Shown here one piece after another: positions 9,169 through 18,063 of a DNA stretch of 64,000 nucleotides. Below the pieces are notes generated by a model. The model had not been told where the DNA came from, did no database searches, and saw only the letters and a list, made by a program, of their open reading frames with translations. Location of the stretch: the NCBI GenBank assembly GCA_030428705.1, contig JAUIDI010000008.1:1-64000 (forward strand), given 5' to 3'. The translations under genes were made by a program, and so were the position numbers. This DNA is from Bacteroidia bacterium (lineage in GTDB: Bacteria > Bacteroidota > Bacteroidia > Flavobacteriales > Flavobacteriaceae). Positions within the stretch are counted from its first letter, which is position 1. Each line of letters starts with the position of its first letter.

Positions 9169-9954
9169 ATGACTAACAATATGCGTTTTACGTCGCTGTT
9201 TATACTCCGGTCTATTGCTACATTAATTTTGTTTTCGTCATGTGCCTCAAAAAAAGATGTGGTTTATTTTAATGATATTAGCGATTATGAAACCTTAGTA
9301 AGCGATAATTCCCATACCAATAAGTTCAAGGTAGATGACGTTTTAAGTATCCACGTGTCAACTCTCGACCCTATTGCCAGTCTGCCGTTTAATCTTACTG
9401 TAGGGCCTGAAGAGGGACGTTATCAAATGGAACAGGTAGATTATATTGTGGACAAAAATGGTGAGATTGATTTTCCCGTTTTGGGATCAATCAAGGTTGT
9501 AGGTCTTTCGCCTGAAGAGACAAAGAACCTGCTAAAAGATAAATTGGAAAGTGGGGGATTTCTAAGAAACCCAATCATAAATATTAGATTGAAAAACTTT
9601 ACGGTTACAGTTCTAGGTGAGGTCAATCAGCCCGGAACCTACCCGGTATTAGGAGAACAAATTACCATTTTGGAGGCGTTGGGTCTTGCAGGCGATCTGA
9701 CGATTAAAGGGATGCGGAATAACGTTTTGGTCATCCGTGATTTTAATGGTTCTAAAGTCTCTACCCGAATTGATTTGACAAAAAAAGATGTTTTGAACTC
9801 ACCAGTGTATTATTTGACCCAAAACGATGTGGTCTATATCGAACCAAACCAGTCGGCAGTTAAAACATCCGCTTTAGATAGTAGGGCGTCACTTTGGGTT
9901 TCTATTGTTTCAGTACTTATAACTTCAACGGTAATTATACTAACTAGGCAATAG
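9169..9954 (+). CDS. Polysaccharide export outer-membrane lipoprotein (Wza-like), first copy
   Basis: The 261-residue protein has a lipoprotein signal peptide ending in LFSSC (Cys about residue 25). A polysaccharide export (Poly_export) domain (about 45-140) follows, with the conserved YxVDxxGEIDFPVLG-type stretch, then an SLBB domain with VLGEVNQPGTYP (about 145-225). A C-terminal membrane segment (about 240-258) is typical of Bacteroidota members. It should form the outer-membrane exit channel for capsule or exopolysaccharide together with the Wzc-like protein that starts 52 bases downstream. The start at 9169 is kept; an ATG four codons later (9181) is possible. Confidence 0.92.
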   Translation: MTNNMRFTSLFILRSIATLILFSSCASKKDVVYFNDISDYETLVSDNSHTNKFKVDDVLSIHVSTLDPIASLPFNLTVGPEEGRYQMEQVDYIVDKNGEIDFPVLGSIKVVGLSPEETKNLLKDKLESGGFLRNPIINIRLKNFTVTVLGEVNQPGTYPVLGEQITILEALGLAGDLTIKGMRNNVLVIRDFNGSKVSTRIDLTKKDVLNSPVYYLTQNDVVYIEPNQSAVKTSALDSRASLWVSIVSVLITSTVIILTRQ

Positions 9955-10006
9955 TGAGCGTTTAATTTTATTTGTGATATAATCGAAAAAGTATAAAAAT
10001 TTTTAA

Positions 10007-12379
10007 ATGAGCACTAGCCCACAAAATTTCCCAACAAATTCTCAAGATTTAAAAGAGAGCTTAACCACCTATACGAGACACTGGAAATGGTTTGTTTTAT
10101 CGGCAATTATTGCCCTTTCATTGGCTTATGTTTACATTCGGTATGCTACTCCAGAATATGCGGCAAAGGCAACAATCCAAATTTTAGAGGACAAGAATTC
10201 CACTTCGGAGCTGTCTGCGTTTCAAGATTTAGATCTTTTGGGAGGGGCGAAGAACAAGGTAGAAGATGAAATGGAGATATTGAACTCTAGGTCAAATTTT
10301 ATTCAGGTAGTAAAAGAATTGGGAATTAATGTACAAATAATCGCATTAGGTAATGTAAAGGACTCTGAAATATATAATGGCCGCCCTATTAACATAAATT
10401 TCATTGCCCATGATTCGGTGATAGACAAGAAGTATTTTGAGTTTTTTATCGAACTTTCATCCGAGACTACATTTGGCTATAGTTTAGAACGTGATAGTCC
10501 GCTGAAGATTTATTCCTATGGCAAGAATATTCCATCAGAAATCGGAGACATTATCATTACCCCTAACGTGCCCTACTTTAAAAAGTATCAGAATCAAAAA
10601 ATTAAGATTGCAATTAGCCCTATTACGGTGGTAGCTGAGGCGTATCAAAGTAAAATCAACATCGCCCCGGCACTTGAGTTCTCAAATATAATCGATATAT
10701 CACTGAATGATCCCATTCAGCAAAAAGCAGTGGATATCATAGGGGCATTGATAAACACATATAACGAAAATGCCATCGAAGATAAAAAGGTAGTTGCGGA
10801 TAAGACCTCTGAATTCATCAATGAACGCATTCAATTAATATCCAACACTTTAACTTCTGTTGACCAAAATGCCCAGGAGCTTTTGACCGAAAAAGGAATG
10901 ACCGGAGCGGGTTTAGAAGTAGGGGCCGCTGTACAAGTAAGTGCTTCCAGCAGACAGCAACTGGATAATGCAAGAAACCAACTGGATATGGTTACCAATA
11001 TGAAGAACTATGTACAGGGTGAATCCGGTTATAACACTATGCCAGTAGTCGATGTAGGTAGTGGGGCTGTTGCCCAGACCACCGCAAAATATAATGAACT
11101 TGTAGCGGAGCGAAATCGCCTTTTACAAAGTGCCGATGAGAGAAACCCGGTCATAGTAAACTTGAACGAGCAATTGGATCAGCTTAAAAGTACGATGCAG
11201 TCTAGTCTGTCTACATTGGAGCAAAATATGGGTATGACTGTAGGTGCATTGCAAAATCAGATGGGAAGGATTCAAGGAACGATTTATTCAGCACCTAAAA
11301 ACCAAAGGGATTTAAGGCAAATTACCAGACAACAGGAAACCACCGAATCCCTTTATCTCTATTTGCTACAAAAAAGGGAAGAATCCCAAATAGCAGCTGC
11401 CTCTAGTCCGTCCAAGTCTAAAATAGTTGACAATGCCTATTTGGTGGCAAACGTTCCGGTGACTCCTAAGAAGCCACTTATATACTTGGCATCATTGATT
11501 TTAGGACTTCTTTTGCCTTTTTCGATAATATATGGCAATGACCTCCTTGACAATAAGATTCATAGCAAAATAGGTCTTGAAAAATTAGTGAAAGACATAC
11601 CCGTATTGGCGGAACTACCACGATTAGGTAAAAAAGACCAACAATTGGTTAGCAAGGACGATCGTTCGGTATTGGGAGAATCATTAAGGATTCTGCGGAC
11701 AAATCTTGATTATATAATAAAAACAAAAGGAGGACGTAATAATGTAATATATGTAACTTCCAGTGTTCCAGGGGAAGGAAAGACTTTTTTATCTTCTAAC
11801 TTGGCTATGATATTTTCAAGTACCGACAAGAAGGTATTGTTAATAGGGGCCGATATCCGTAACCCCAAACTTTATACTTTTTTCAGCAACAAAAAAGATG
11901 TGGATAAGTTGGGGAAACCAGGTAGAAATAAGGACTCCGGCCTTACAGAGTATTTGTACGACGACTCCTTGACTTCCAAAGACATAATAAATCCCATGCT
12001 CGTTCATACGAATACGATCGATGTTATATATTCAGGAAAGATTCCACCAAATCCTTCCGAACTACTGATGAGTGACAGAATGAAAGATTTGATTCAGGAA
12101 GTATCGCTTAAATATGATTATGTAGTAGTTGATACGGCCCCGTTAATGGTTGTAACGGATACTTTGCTGATAAGCGAATATGCAGATCATATAATTTATG
12201 TAACAAGGGCAGGTTCCACTGAAACCAAGGTTATTGAGTATCCTTTGAAGTTAAGAAAAGAGGGTAAATTGAAAGGACTTTCCTTCGTGGTCAATGATGT
12301 GAAGGATTCTAATTTAGGATATGGCGGAAAATACGGCTATGGCTACGGAAAAACGACCAAAAAGTGGTGGAAATTCTGA
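10007..12379 (+). CDS. Polysaccharide co-polymerase / BY-type tyrosine autokinase (Wzc-like), first copy
   Basis: The 790 residues comprise an N-terminal Wzz domain with a membrane helix (about 28-47), a periplasmic coiled-coil stretch (about 260-430), a second helix (about 490-510) and a cytoplasmic BY-kinase domain. The kinase has Walker A SSVPGEGKT (about 583-591), Walker A' GADIRNPKL, and Walker B YDYVVVDTAPL. The C-terminal tail carries four tyrosines (GYGGKYGYGYGK), the likely autophosphorylation cluster. It should control chain length and export with the Wza-like lipoprotein upstream. Its stop codon abuts the stop of the convergent phosphatase gene, which probably reverses this phosphorylation. 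Confidence 0.92.
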   Translation: MSTSPQNFPTNSQDLKESLTTYTRHWKWFVLSAIIALSLAYVYIRYATPEYAAKATIQILEDKNSTSELSAFQDLDLLGGAKNKVEDEMEILNSRSNFIQVVKELGINVQIIALGNVKDSEIYNGRPININFIAHDSVIDKKYFEFFIELSSETTFGYSLERDSPLKIYSYGKNIPSEIGDIIITPNVPYFKKYQNQKIKIAISPITVVAEAYQSKINIAPALEFSNIIDISLNDPIQQKAVDIIGALINTYNENAIEDKKVVADKTSEFINERIQLISNTLTSVDQNAQELLTEKGMTGAGLEVGAAVQVSASSRQQLDNARNQLDMVTNMKNYVQGESGYNTMPVVDVGSGAVAQTTAKYNELVAERNRLLQSADERNPVIVNLNEQLDQLKSTMQSSLSTLEQNMGMTVGALQNQMGRIQGTIYSAPKNQRDLRQITRQQETTESLYLYLLQKREESQIAAASSPSKSKIVDNAYLVANVPVTPKKPLIYLASLILGLLLPFSIIYGNDLLDNKIHSKIGLEKLVKDIPVLAELPRLGKKDQQLVSKDDRSVLGESLRILRTNLDYIIKTKGGRNNVIYVTSSVPGEGKTFLSSNLAMIFSSTDKKVLLIGADIRNPKLYTFFSNKKDVDKLGKPGRNKDSGLTEYLYDDSLTSKDIINPMLVHTNTIDVIYSGKIPPNPSELLMSDRMKDLIQEVSLKYDYVVVDTAPLMVVTDTLLISEYADHIIYVTRAGSTETKVIEYPLKLRKEGKLKGLSFVVNDVKDSNLGYGGKYGYGYGKTTKKWWKF

Positions 12380-13120
12380 TCAGCTAAAATTGTAGATTGT
12401 TTTTTCGATAATAGGAAGTAGGCTCTCCAATAATTTATTTGAGACTTTAATTTCTTTAAGACCATTTAATTGCTTCGTATTGTGTACATCCGAGCCAAAA
12501 AAATTGATCAGGCCCGCGTCCAATAGTTTCATTGCGGTTTGTTGAACTTCCTTTCCATAGAATTCGCCTAGCGATAATAGATTCATCTGAAATAAGATAC
12601 CTTGATCCTTCATCTTTTGATATTTTTTGAACTTCTTTTGGAGAAATACATATCTTTCCGGGTGGGCCAAAATAGGAAATAACCGGTGCTCGGCAATTTT
12701 CTTGATTGCCTCGTCAAAATTGATCGAGGCCTGTAAATAAGACATTTCGACTAAAAGATAGTTTCTTTGCAGGGTCATGATTCCACCATTGTCCAATAAG
12801 TTCTCAAAGTTCGAGTCTATCATATGCTCTGCGGATGCCTCTATGGAAACATTATTCAAATTATTGACTGTAAGACCATTTTTGAGTAAAGTCAATGATT
12901 TTGAAATGGTAGTTTTATCATTAGGATAGTAATTATCCATAATATGGGGCGTAGCAATGAAATTCTGGATTCCATATTCGGAAAACCCCTTTATAAGTGC
13001 TATAGATTCCTCAACTGTTTTGGCACCGTCATCGATTCCGGGTAAAATATGGTTATGAATGTCCACAAACCCCGACAAGGAGTCGATCAGGTATTTTTTT
13101 TTGTTAAAAATACTAAGCAT
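12380..13120 (-). CDS. PHP-domain tyrosine-protein phosphatase (CpsB/YwqE-like)
   Basis: This 246-residue PHP-fold metal-dependent phosphatase should dephosphorylate the Wzc-like kinase encoded on the opposite strand. DIHNHILPGIDDGAKTVEES near residue 21 supplies the first metal ligands. Further ligands are in ATPHIM, ILAHPERY and the late GSDVHN. The length matches CpsB/YwqE proteins. The start is the ATG at 13120; a TTG one codon upstream is less likely. Stop codons of this gene and of wzc are back to back (TGATCA), with no terminator between, so antisense overlap of the two transcripts is probable. Confidence 0.9.
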   Translation of the reverse strand: MLSIFNKKKYLIDSLSGFVDIHNHILPGIDDGAKTVEESIALIKGFSEYGIQNFIATPHIMDNYYPNDKTTISKSLTLLKNGLTVNNLNNVSIEASAEHMIDSNFENLLDNGGIMTLQRNYLLVEMSYLQASINFDEAIKKIAEHRLFPILAHPERYVFLQKKFKKYQKMKDQGILFQMNLLSLGEFYGKEVQQTAMKLLDAGLINFFGSDVHNTKQLNGLKEIKVSNKLLESLLPIIEKTIYNFS

Positions 13121-13138
13121 CAATATTCAATTTAAGGG

Positions 13139-13146
13139 CAAAAATA
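13139..13146 (-). promoter_or_regulatory. Putative -7 element for the PHP phosphatase gene
   Basis: The minus strand reads TATTTTTG, a full match to TAnnTTTG, 18 bases from the ATG, which would give a very short leader. No convincing -33 TTG was found. Confidence 0.35.
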
Positions 13147-13334
13147 CTACTTCTGTAAAAACCCTTGTTAATCTATAATGAATACAACTTGTTTCGGGCA
13201 CCATGTCAATGGAATGACTTGTTAAAGTTTTCTTTAAATTTTGATTCCCCTTACTTAGGTTTTTATAGAATTGACCCCTTTTCCTTATCTTGTGCAGTAA
13301 GCTGATTCTAAATCAAATACTAACACATACAAAT

Positions 13335-14975
13335 ATGAAAAGAAGAGATTTTGTTCAATTGTCGGGTCTCGGTGCAGGCGCGTTATTATTACCATCCACA
13401 ATGATGGGCAATAGTATTTCCGCCGAAGCACTATTAAATCCGGGAATGGACACTGTTGTTAAAAAAAGAATGGCGGATGTTGCTCTTAATACGGCAAAAT
13501 CCATGGGCGCTACATATGCCGATGCTAGGATTGGCAGATACATGAACCAATATGTCTTTACCAGGGAAGATAAGGTGCAGAATGTAGTCAATACTGAATC
13601 TTTCGGAATAGGTATCCGTGTAATCGCAAATGGTACTTGGGGTTTTGCCTCTACCAATAGCGTTACGGAAGATGGGATCAAGAAAGCTACGGAGCAGGCA
13701 GTTGCTATTGCCAAGGCAAATTCTAAGTTCCAAAAAGAGCCGGTAAAATTGGCACCCGTATCGGGCCAAGGCGAAGTTTCTTGGAAAACACCTATAAAGA
13801 AAGATTTTAAAGAAGTTCCGGTATCTGAAAAGGTGGACCTTTTGTTGCGCGCCAACTCGGCCGCCTTGGAGAATGGCGCCAACTTTGTTAACTCGGCACT
13901 TTTTATGGTGAATGAGCAAAAGTATTTCGCCTCTACGGACGGTTCTTATATTGATCAGGACATTCATCGAATCTGGCCAACCTTTGGGGTAACTGCGGTC
14001 GATCAAGCCGCTGGTAAGTTCAAGACACGACAAGCCATGAGCGCGCCAATGGGTATGGGCTATGAATATATGGACGGGTTGGACTCTGAAAAGTTGGATG
14101 GTGCCGCAGGACTAAAACTATATCGTAATAGTTACGATATGGTCGAAGATGCCACCATTGCCGCGCAACAGGCCAAGGAAATGCTCAGTGCTAAATCGGT
14201 CGACCCCGGAAAATACGATTTGGTTCTTGAACCTAATCATTTAGGTCTTACGATTCATGAATCGGTAGGGCACCCAACGGAATTAGATCGTGTACTTGGC
14301 TACGAAGCCAATTATGCAGGTACCAGTTTCGCAACAATGGATAAATGGAAATCGGGAGACTTTAAATATGGCAGCGATATCGTCAATATAGTTGCTGACA
14401 AGACCCAAACGGGATCGTTAGGCGCAGTGGGATATGATGATGAGGGCGTAAAATGCAAGAAGTGGGATATTATTAGAAATGGAATTCTGGTCAATTACCA
14501 AGCCATTCGTGATCAGGTGAACATGATCGATCAAAATGAATCGCATGGCTGTTGCTATGCGCAGAGTTGGAACGATGTTCAATTTCAAAGAATGCCCAAT
14601 ATTTCGTTGGAGGCCGGAAAGGATCCCTATTCCATCGATCAAATGGTAAAGGACGTAGAAAAAGGAATTTATATTGCAGGACGGGGATCTTATTCAATCG
14701 ATCAACAGCGCTATAATTTTCAATTTGGGGGAACAGTATTCTACGAAATCAAGAATGGTGAGATTGTGGGTATGTTGAACGATGTAGCTTATCAATCCAA
14801 CACTCAGGAATTTTGGAATTCCTGCGCAAAAATATGTGATCAAAATGATTACCGATTGTTCGGTTCCTTTTTTGATGGCAAGGGGCAACCTTCCCAAATA
14901 AGCGCGGTTTCCCATGGTAGTTCTACTTCGCGGTTTAATGATATCAATGTCATCAATACAGGTAGGACCATTTAA
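13335..14975 (+). CDS. Tat-exported TldD-like zinc metallopeptidase
   Basis: This 546-residue member of the TldD/PmbA (U62) peptidase family carries the zinc motif HESVGH at 308-312, with Glu309 as the expected catalytic base. The N-terminus reads MKRRDFVQLSGLGAGALLLP: a twin-arginine motif followed by a hydrophobic stretch, so a Tat signal. Classical TldD is cytoplasmic and acts with TldE; export is unusual for the textbook case. The start is the ATG at 13335, since the upstream in-frame extension begins at a TTG and would bury the signal. A TldE-like gene follows after 27 bases, so the two form an operon that ends at the terminator at 16335. The natural substrate is unknown. Confidence 0.88.
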   Translation: MKRRDFVQLSGLGAGALLLPSTMMGNSISAEALLNPGMDTVVKKRMADVALNTAKSMGATYADARIGRYMNQYVFTREDKVQNVVNTESFGIGIRVIANGTWGFASTNSVTEDGIKKATEQAVAIAKANSKFQKEPVKLAPVSGQGEVSWKTPIKKDFKEVPVSEKVDLLLRANSAALENGANFVNSALFMVNEQKYFASTDGSYIDQDIHRIWPTFGVTAVDQAAGKFKTRQAMSAPMGMGYEYMDGLDSEKLDGAAGLKLYRNSYDMVEDATIAAQQAKEMLSAKSVDPGKYDLVLEPNHLGLTIHESVGHPTELDRVLGYEANYAGTSFATMDKWKSGDFKYGSDIVNIVADKTQTGSLGAVGYDDEGVKCKKWDIIRNGILVNYQAIRDQVNMIDQNESHGCCYAQSWNDVQFQRMPNISLEAGKDPYSIDQMVKDVEKGIYIAGRGSYSIDQQRYNFQFGGTVFYEIKNGEIVGMLNDVAYQSNTQEFWNSCAKICDQNDYRLFGSFFDGKGQPSQISAVSHGSSTSRFNDINVINTGRTI

Positions 14976-15002
14976 ATTCCAGTATCATAAAAAAATAATA
15001 TA

Positions 15003-16316
15003 ATGGCAATATATAAAGAAGATGAAGCACGCAGGATAATGGAAAAAGCCCTTAGCTTTTCCACTGCCGATGCTTGCGAGATAAATTTAAGCGGTAATGA
15101 AAGTGGCAATATTCGATATGCCCGCAATTCAGTATCCACTTCTGGGCATCGATCCAATCAGACTTTGGTCGTTCAGTCAAATTTTGGAAAACGTTCGGGT
15201 ACGGCCACGATTGACGAATTTGATGATGAATCATTGAAGAGAGTGGTCGCCAGGGCGGAAGAGTTGGCCAAACTATCACCTGAAAACCCGGAATTTATGG
15301 CGCCTTTAGGGCCACAATCGTACGACCCGTCGGTAAGTTATGTTCAGGCAACCGCAGACATAACCCCTGAATATCGGGCCGAAGTAGCGAATAACAGTAT
15401 TGAACCAGCAATAGCCAAAGATGTAACCGCGGCCGGATTCTTGAATGACTCGGCAAGTTTTGATGCCATGCTAAATTCAAATGGACTTTTTGCCTATAAT
15501 AAAGAGACCAGTGCAAATTTTACGGTTACAATGCGTACCAATGATGGTACCGGATCGGGCTGGGTAACAAGGGATTACAACGATATTGCAAAGTTCGATG
15601 CGGCAGAGGCTTCAAGAATCGCTATAGACAAAGCGGTCATGTCAAGGGAAGCAAAGGCCATTGAACCCGGAAAGTATACGGTAATACTCGAACCCTCTGC
15701 AGCCCTTGGGCTATTGAACGGTTTGGGCAACGCCATAAATGCCAGACAGGCCGACGAAGGCAGAAGTTTTATGTCGAAGGAAGGTGGCAACAAAATGGGC
15801 GATAAAATTGTAGATGAACGCGTAAGTATTTGGTCAGATCCCTTGCATCCTGAAGTGCCCACAGCTACCTGGAACGGGGCAGGGCAGCCGCTGAAGAAAA
15901 CAACTTGGATAGAAAACGGTATAGTGAAGAATCTGGCCTATAGCCGCTATTGGGCAGAACAAAAAGGAGTGGACCCCGTACCTTATCCAAGTAACTTTAT
16001 AATGGCCGGAGGAGACGCCTCTTTGGACGAACTTATCAAAAGCACCAAAAAAGGTATTTTGGTGACCCGTCTTTGGTATATCAGGTCCGTAGACCCGCAA
16101 ACCCTATTATATACAGGTTTGACGAGGGACGGGACATTTTACATAGAGAACGGAGCCATCAAACATCCGGTCAAAAACTTCCGTTTTAATGAGAGTCCGA
16201 TTATTATGTTGAACAATTTGGAAACTCTTGGCAAGCAGGTTAGGGTAGATGGCAATTTGATTCCTTATATGAAGGTTAGGGACTTTACCTTTACCAGTTT
16301 GTCAGATGCAGTCTAG
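15003..16316 (+). CDS. TldE/PmbA-like partner subunit
   Basis: The 437 residues align by pattern with TldE/PmbA: ARNSVSTSGHRSNQTL in the N-terminal domain, an EPGKYTVILEPSAALGLL stretch and the late RDGTFYIENGAIKHPVKNFRF block of the C-terminal barrel. It lacks the HExxxH zinc motif, as expected for the non-metal subunit that pairs with TldD. No signal peptide is visible, whereas the upstream TldD-like partner has a Tat signal. It might be carried along through the Tat pathway or work alone in the cytoplasm. The spacing of 27 bases supports co-expression. Confidence 0.85.
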   Translation: MAIYKEDEARRIMEKALSFSTADACEINLSGNESGNIRYARNSVSTSGHRSNQTLVVQSNFGKRSGTATIDEFDDESLKRVVARAEELAKLSPENPEFMAPLGPQSYDPSVSYVQATADITPEYRAEVANNSIEPAIAKDVTAAGFLNDSASFDAMLNSNGLFAYNKETSANFTVTMRTNDGTGSGWVTRDYNDIAKFDAAEASRIAIDKAVMSREAKAIEPGKYTVILEPSAALGLLNGLGNAINARQADEGRSFMSKEGGNKMGDKIVDERVSIWSDPLHPEVPTATWNGAGQPLKKTTWIENGIVKNLAYSRYWAEQKGVDPVPYPSNFIMAGGDASLDELIKSTKKGILVTRLWYIRSVDPQTLLYTGLTRDGTFYIENGAIKHPVKNFRFNESPIIMLNNLETLGKQVRVDGNLIPYMKVRDFTFTSLSDAV

Positions 16317-16334
16317 GCTGTGTCGGAATGAACT

Positions 16335-16380
16335 AAGCTGGTTGTCATGATAAGTTCATGACAGCCAGTTTTCTTTTTTA
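16335..16380 (+). terminator. Rho-independent terminator after the tldD/tldE pair
   Basis: The arms CTGGTTGTCATGA (16338-16350) and TCATGACAGCCAG (16356-16368) pair with one G-U, and three further pairs extend the stem outward. The loop is TAAGT and a T-rich tail (16369-16379) follows. It separates the tldD/tldE operon from the DUF4159 operon, whose first codon is only 25 bases further on. Confidence 0.85.
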
Positions 16381-16404
16381 TGGACCGAAATAAACAGCTA
16401 TAAG

Positions 16405-17025
16405 TTGAACAACGAGTTTTTCTTTACAAGATTGCAATATGAATCAGGTGATTGGGATGTTGATCAACGAATGCCTTCGAATCTCCTGAATTCTTTGGTA
16501 GAGTATACTACCCTTGCGGTGGACAAACAGGAAAATATCATCACATTGGGTGGTGACGATATTTTCAAATGTCCGTTCTGCTATCTTTCGGGTCATAAGC
16601 TGGTGCAGTTTACCAAAAAAGAACGGGAAAACTTTGAAAAATACGTCAACAATGGCGGTTTTGTTTTTGTCGATGATTGTAATCATGATATTGATGGACT
16701 TTTTGCAAAATCGTTCGAACGTCAAATGGAAGAGATTTTTGGTGCTGAAGCACTTAAGAAGATTCCGAACGATCATGAACTTTATACTATTTTTTTTGAA
16801 TTCGAAGACGGGCCTCCTACCACTTCACAAGAACTGAACGGTTGGGGTGACGATCTAGTACACGAATATTTAAAGGCCATTGAGATAAACGGCAGAATCG
16901 GGGTTCTGTATAGCAATAAAGACTATGGTTGTGAATGGGATTATGATTTTCGCAACAAGCGTTGGTACAAAATAGACAATACCCGATTTGGGGTGAATAT
17001 CGTGATGTATGCACTTACATCGTAA
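16405..17025 (+). CDS. DUF4159 domain protein, first gene of the MoxR operon
   Basis: The 206-residue protein opens with FFFTRLQYESGDWDVDQRMP, the conserved start of DUF4159 proteins. It continues with the typical YLSGHKLVQF and FVNNGGFVFVDDCN-like glutamine-amidotransferase-fold pattern. The family has no proven activity; it resembles a class I amidotransferase-like fold without an obvious catalytic triad. The start is a TTG, with a TAA just before it; no upstream ATG exists. It precedes moxR by 11 bases, so it is the first gene of a six-gene operon. No promoter is seen in the 24 bases after the upstream terminator, so transcription may start inside or before it. Confidence 0.85.
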   Translation: MNNEFFFTRLQYESGDWDVDQRMPSNLLNSLVEYTTLAVDKQENIITLGGDDIFKCPFCYLSGHKLVQFTKKERENFEKYVNNGGFVFVDDCNHDIDGLFAKSFERQMEEIFGAEALKKIPNDHELYTIFFEFEDGPPTTSQELNGWGDDLVHEYLKAIEINGRIGVLYSNKDYGCEWDYDFRNKRWYKIDNTRFGVNIVMYALTS

Positions 17026-17036
17026 ATAAAAAATGA

Positions 17037-18047
17037 ATGAACAAACAATTAATGGAAGTTAAGAAGGAGGTTGAATCATTGACTTCGAAACTTGCCGATC
17101 TGAAAAAGGAAATAGGCAAGGTAATCATAGGTCAGGAGGAAACCGTTGAGCACTTACTGATTACTTTTCTGGCAGGGGGGCACGCTTTGCTCGAAGGTGT
17201 ACCCGGTTTGGCCAAAACCCTGATGATTAAGACATTGGCGCAGGCAATCGATCTTAAATTCAGGAGAATACAGTTTACACCTGACTTGATGCCTTCGGAT
17301 ATTATCGGGACGGAAATTTTAGAGGAAGACCACACAACGGGCAAAAAATTCTTTGAATTCAACAAAGGGCCGATTTTTGCCAATATCATTTTGGCCGATG
17401 AGATCAACCGTACCCCTCCGAAGACGCAGGCGGCGCTTTTAGAGGCAATGCAAGAGTTCGAGGTAACCTATTCAGGAAAGACTTATGATCTTGATAGGCC
17501 TTTTTTCATTTTAGCTACCCAAAACCCTATAGAACAATCGGGAACCTTTCCCTTGCCGGAAGCGCAGCAAGATCGTTTTCTCTTCTATATAAAGATTGGT
17601 TATCCGTCTGAGTCGGAAGAATCCACTATTCTAAAAAGTACTACGGGAACCAAAAAAGAAGCGATAAAAAACATTGTGACGGGCGAAGAAATCCTGCGTT
17701 TGCAGCAATTGGTCCGAGAGGTTCCGATCAGTGATGATCTGATACATTTTGTTGGTCGTATTGTACGTGCCACCAGACCTGAGACTACCTCCGACGACTA
17801 TGTAAAGCAATGGGTCGACTGGGGGGCTGGCCCAAGGGCAGGCCAGGCCATGATTCTCACGGCCAAGGCCAGGGCACTTCTGGCAGGTCGCTTGGCCGTA
17901 ACCCTTGAAGATCTCGAACATGTGGCATTGCCTGTATTAAGGCATCGTATCATTGTCAATTTCAGGGCCGAGGCCGAAAGAATTGATTCTGATCAAGTGA
18001 CCCGTCAACTTTTGAAGACGATCCAGTTCTCCGCAAACGGAATTTAA
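17037..18047 (+). CDS. MoxR-family AAA+ ATPase
   Basis: The 336 residues have Walker A GVPGLAKT (about 57-64), Walker B IILADEINR, and sensor/arginine finger features including ATQNPIEQSGTFPLPEAQQDRF. The C-terminal lid carries GAGPRAGQ. MoxR ATPases are chaperone-like enzymes that remodel or mature partner proteins, often with von Willebrand A-type partners. The DUF58 protein encoded 16 bases downstream is the standard partner. It sits in the DUF4159-MoxR-DUF58-BatA-like cluster common in Bacteroidota; the client protein in this organism is not known. Confidence 0.95.
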   Translation: MNKQLMEVKKEVESLTSKLADLKKEIGKVIIGQEETVEHLLITFLAGGHALLEGVPGLAKTLMIKTLAQAIDLKFRRIQFTPDLMPSDIIGTEILEEDHTTGKKFFEFNKGPIFANIILADEINRTPPKTQAALLEAMQEFEVTYSGKTYDLDRPFFILATQNPIEQSGTFPLPEAQQDRFLFYIKIGYPSESEESTILKSTTGTKKEAIKNIVTGEEILRLQQLVREVPISDDLIHFVGRIVRATRPETTSDDYVKQWVDWGAGPRAGQAMILTAKARALLAGRLAVTLEDLEHVALPVLRHRIIVNFRAEAERIDSDQVTRQLLKTIQFSANGI

Positions 18048-18063
18048 AGTACCATTTTATCAA

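Noticed and set aside
13290-13334. N-terminal extension of the TldD-like gene
   Set aside because: It begins at a TTG and would place the Tat motif inside the chain; the ATG at 13335 gives a normal Tat signal.
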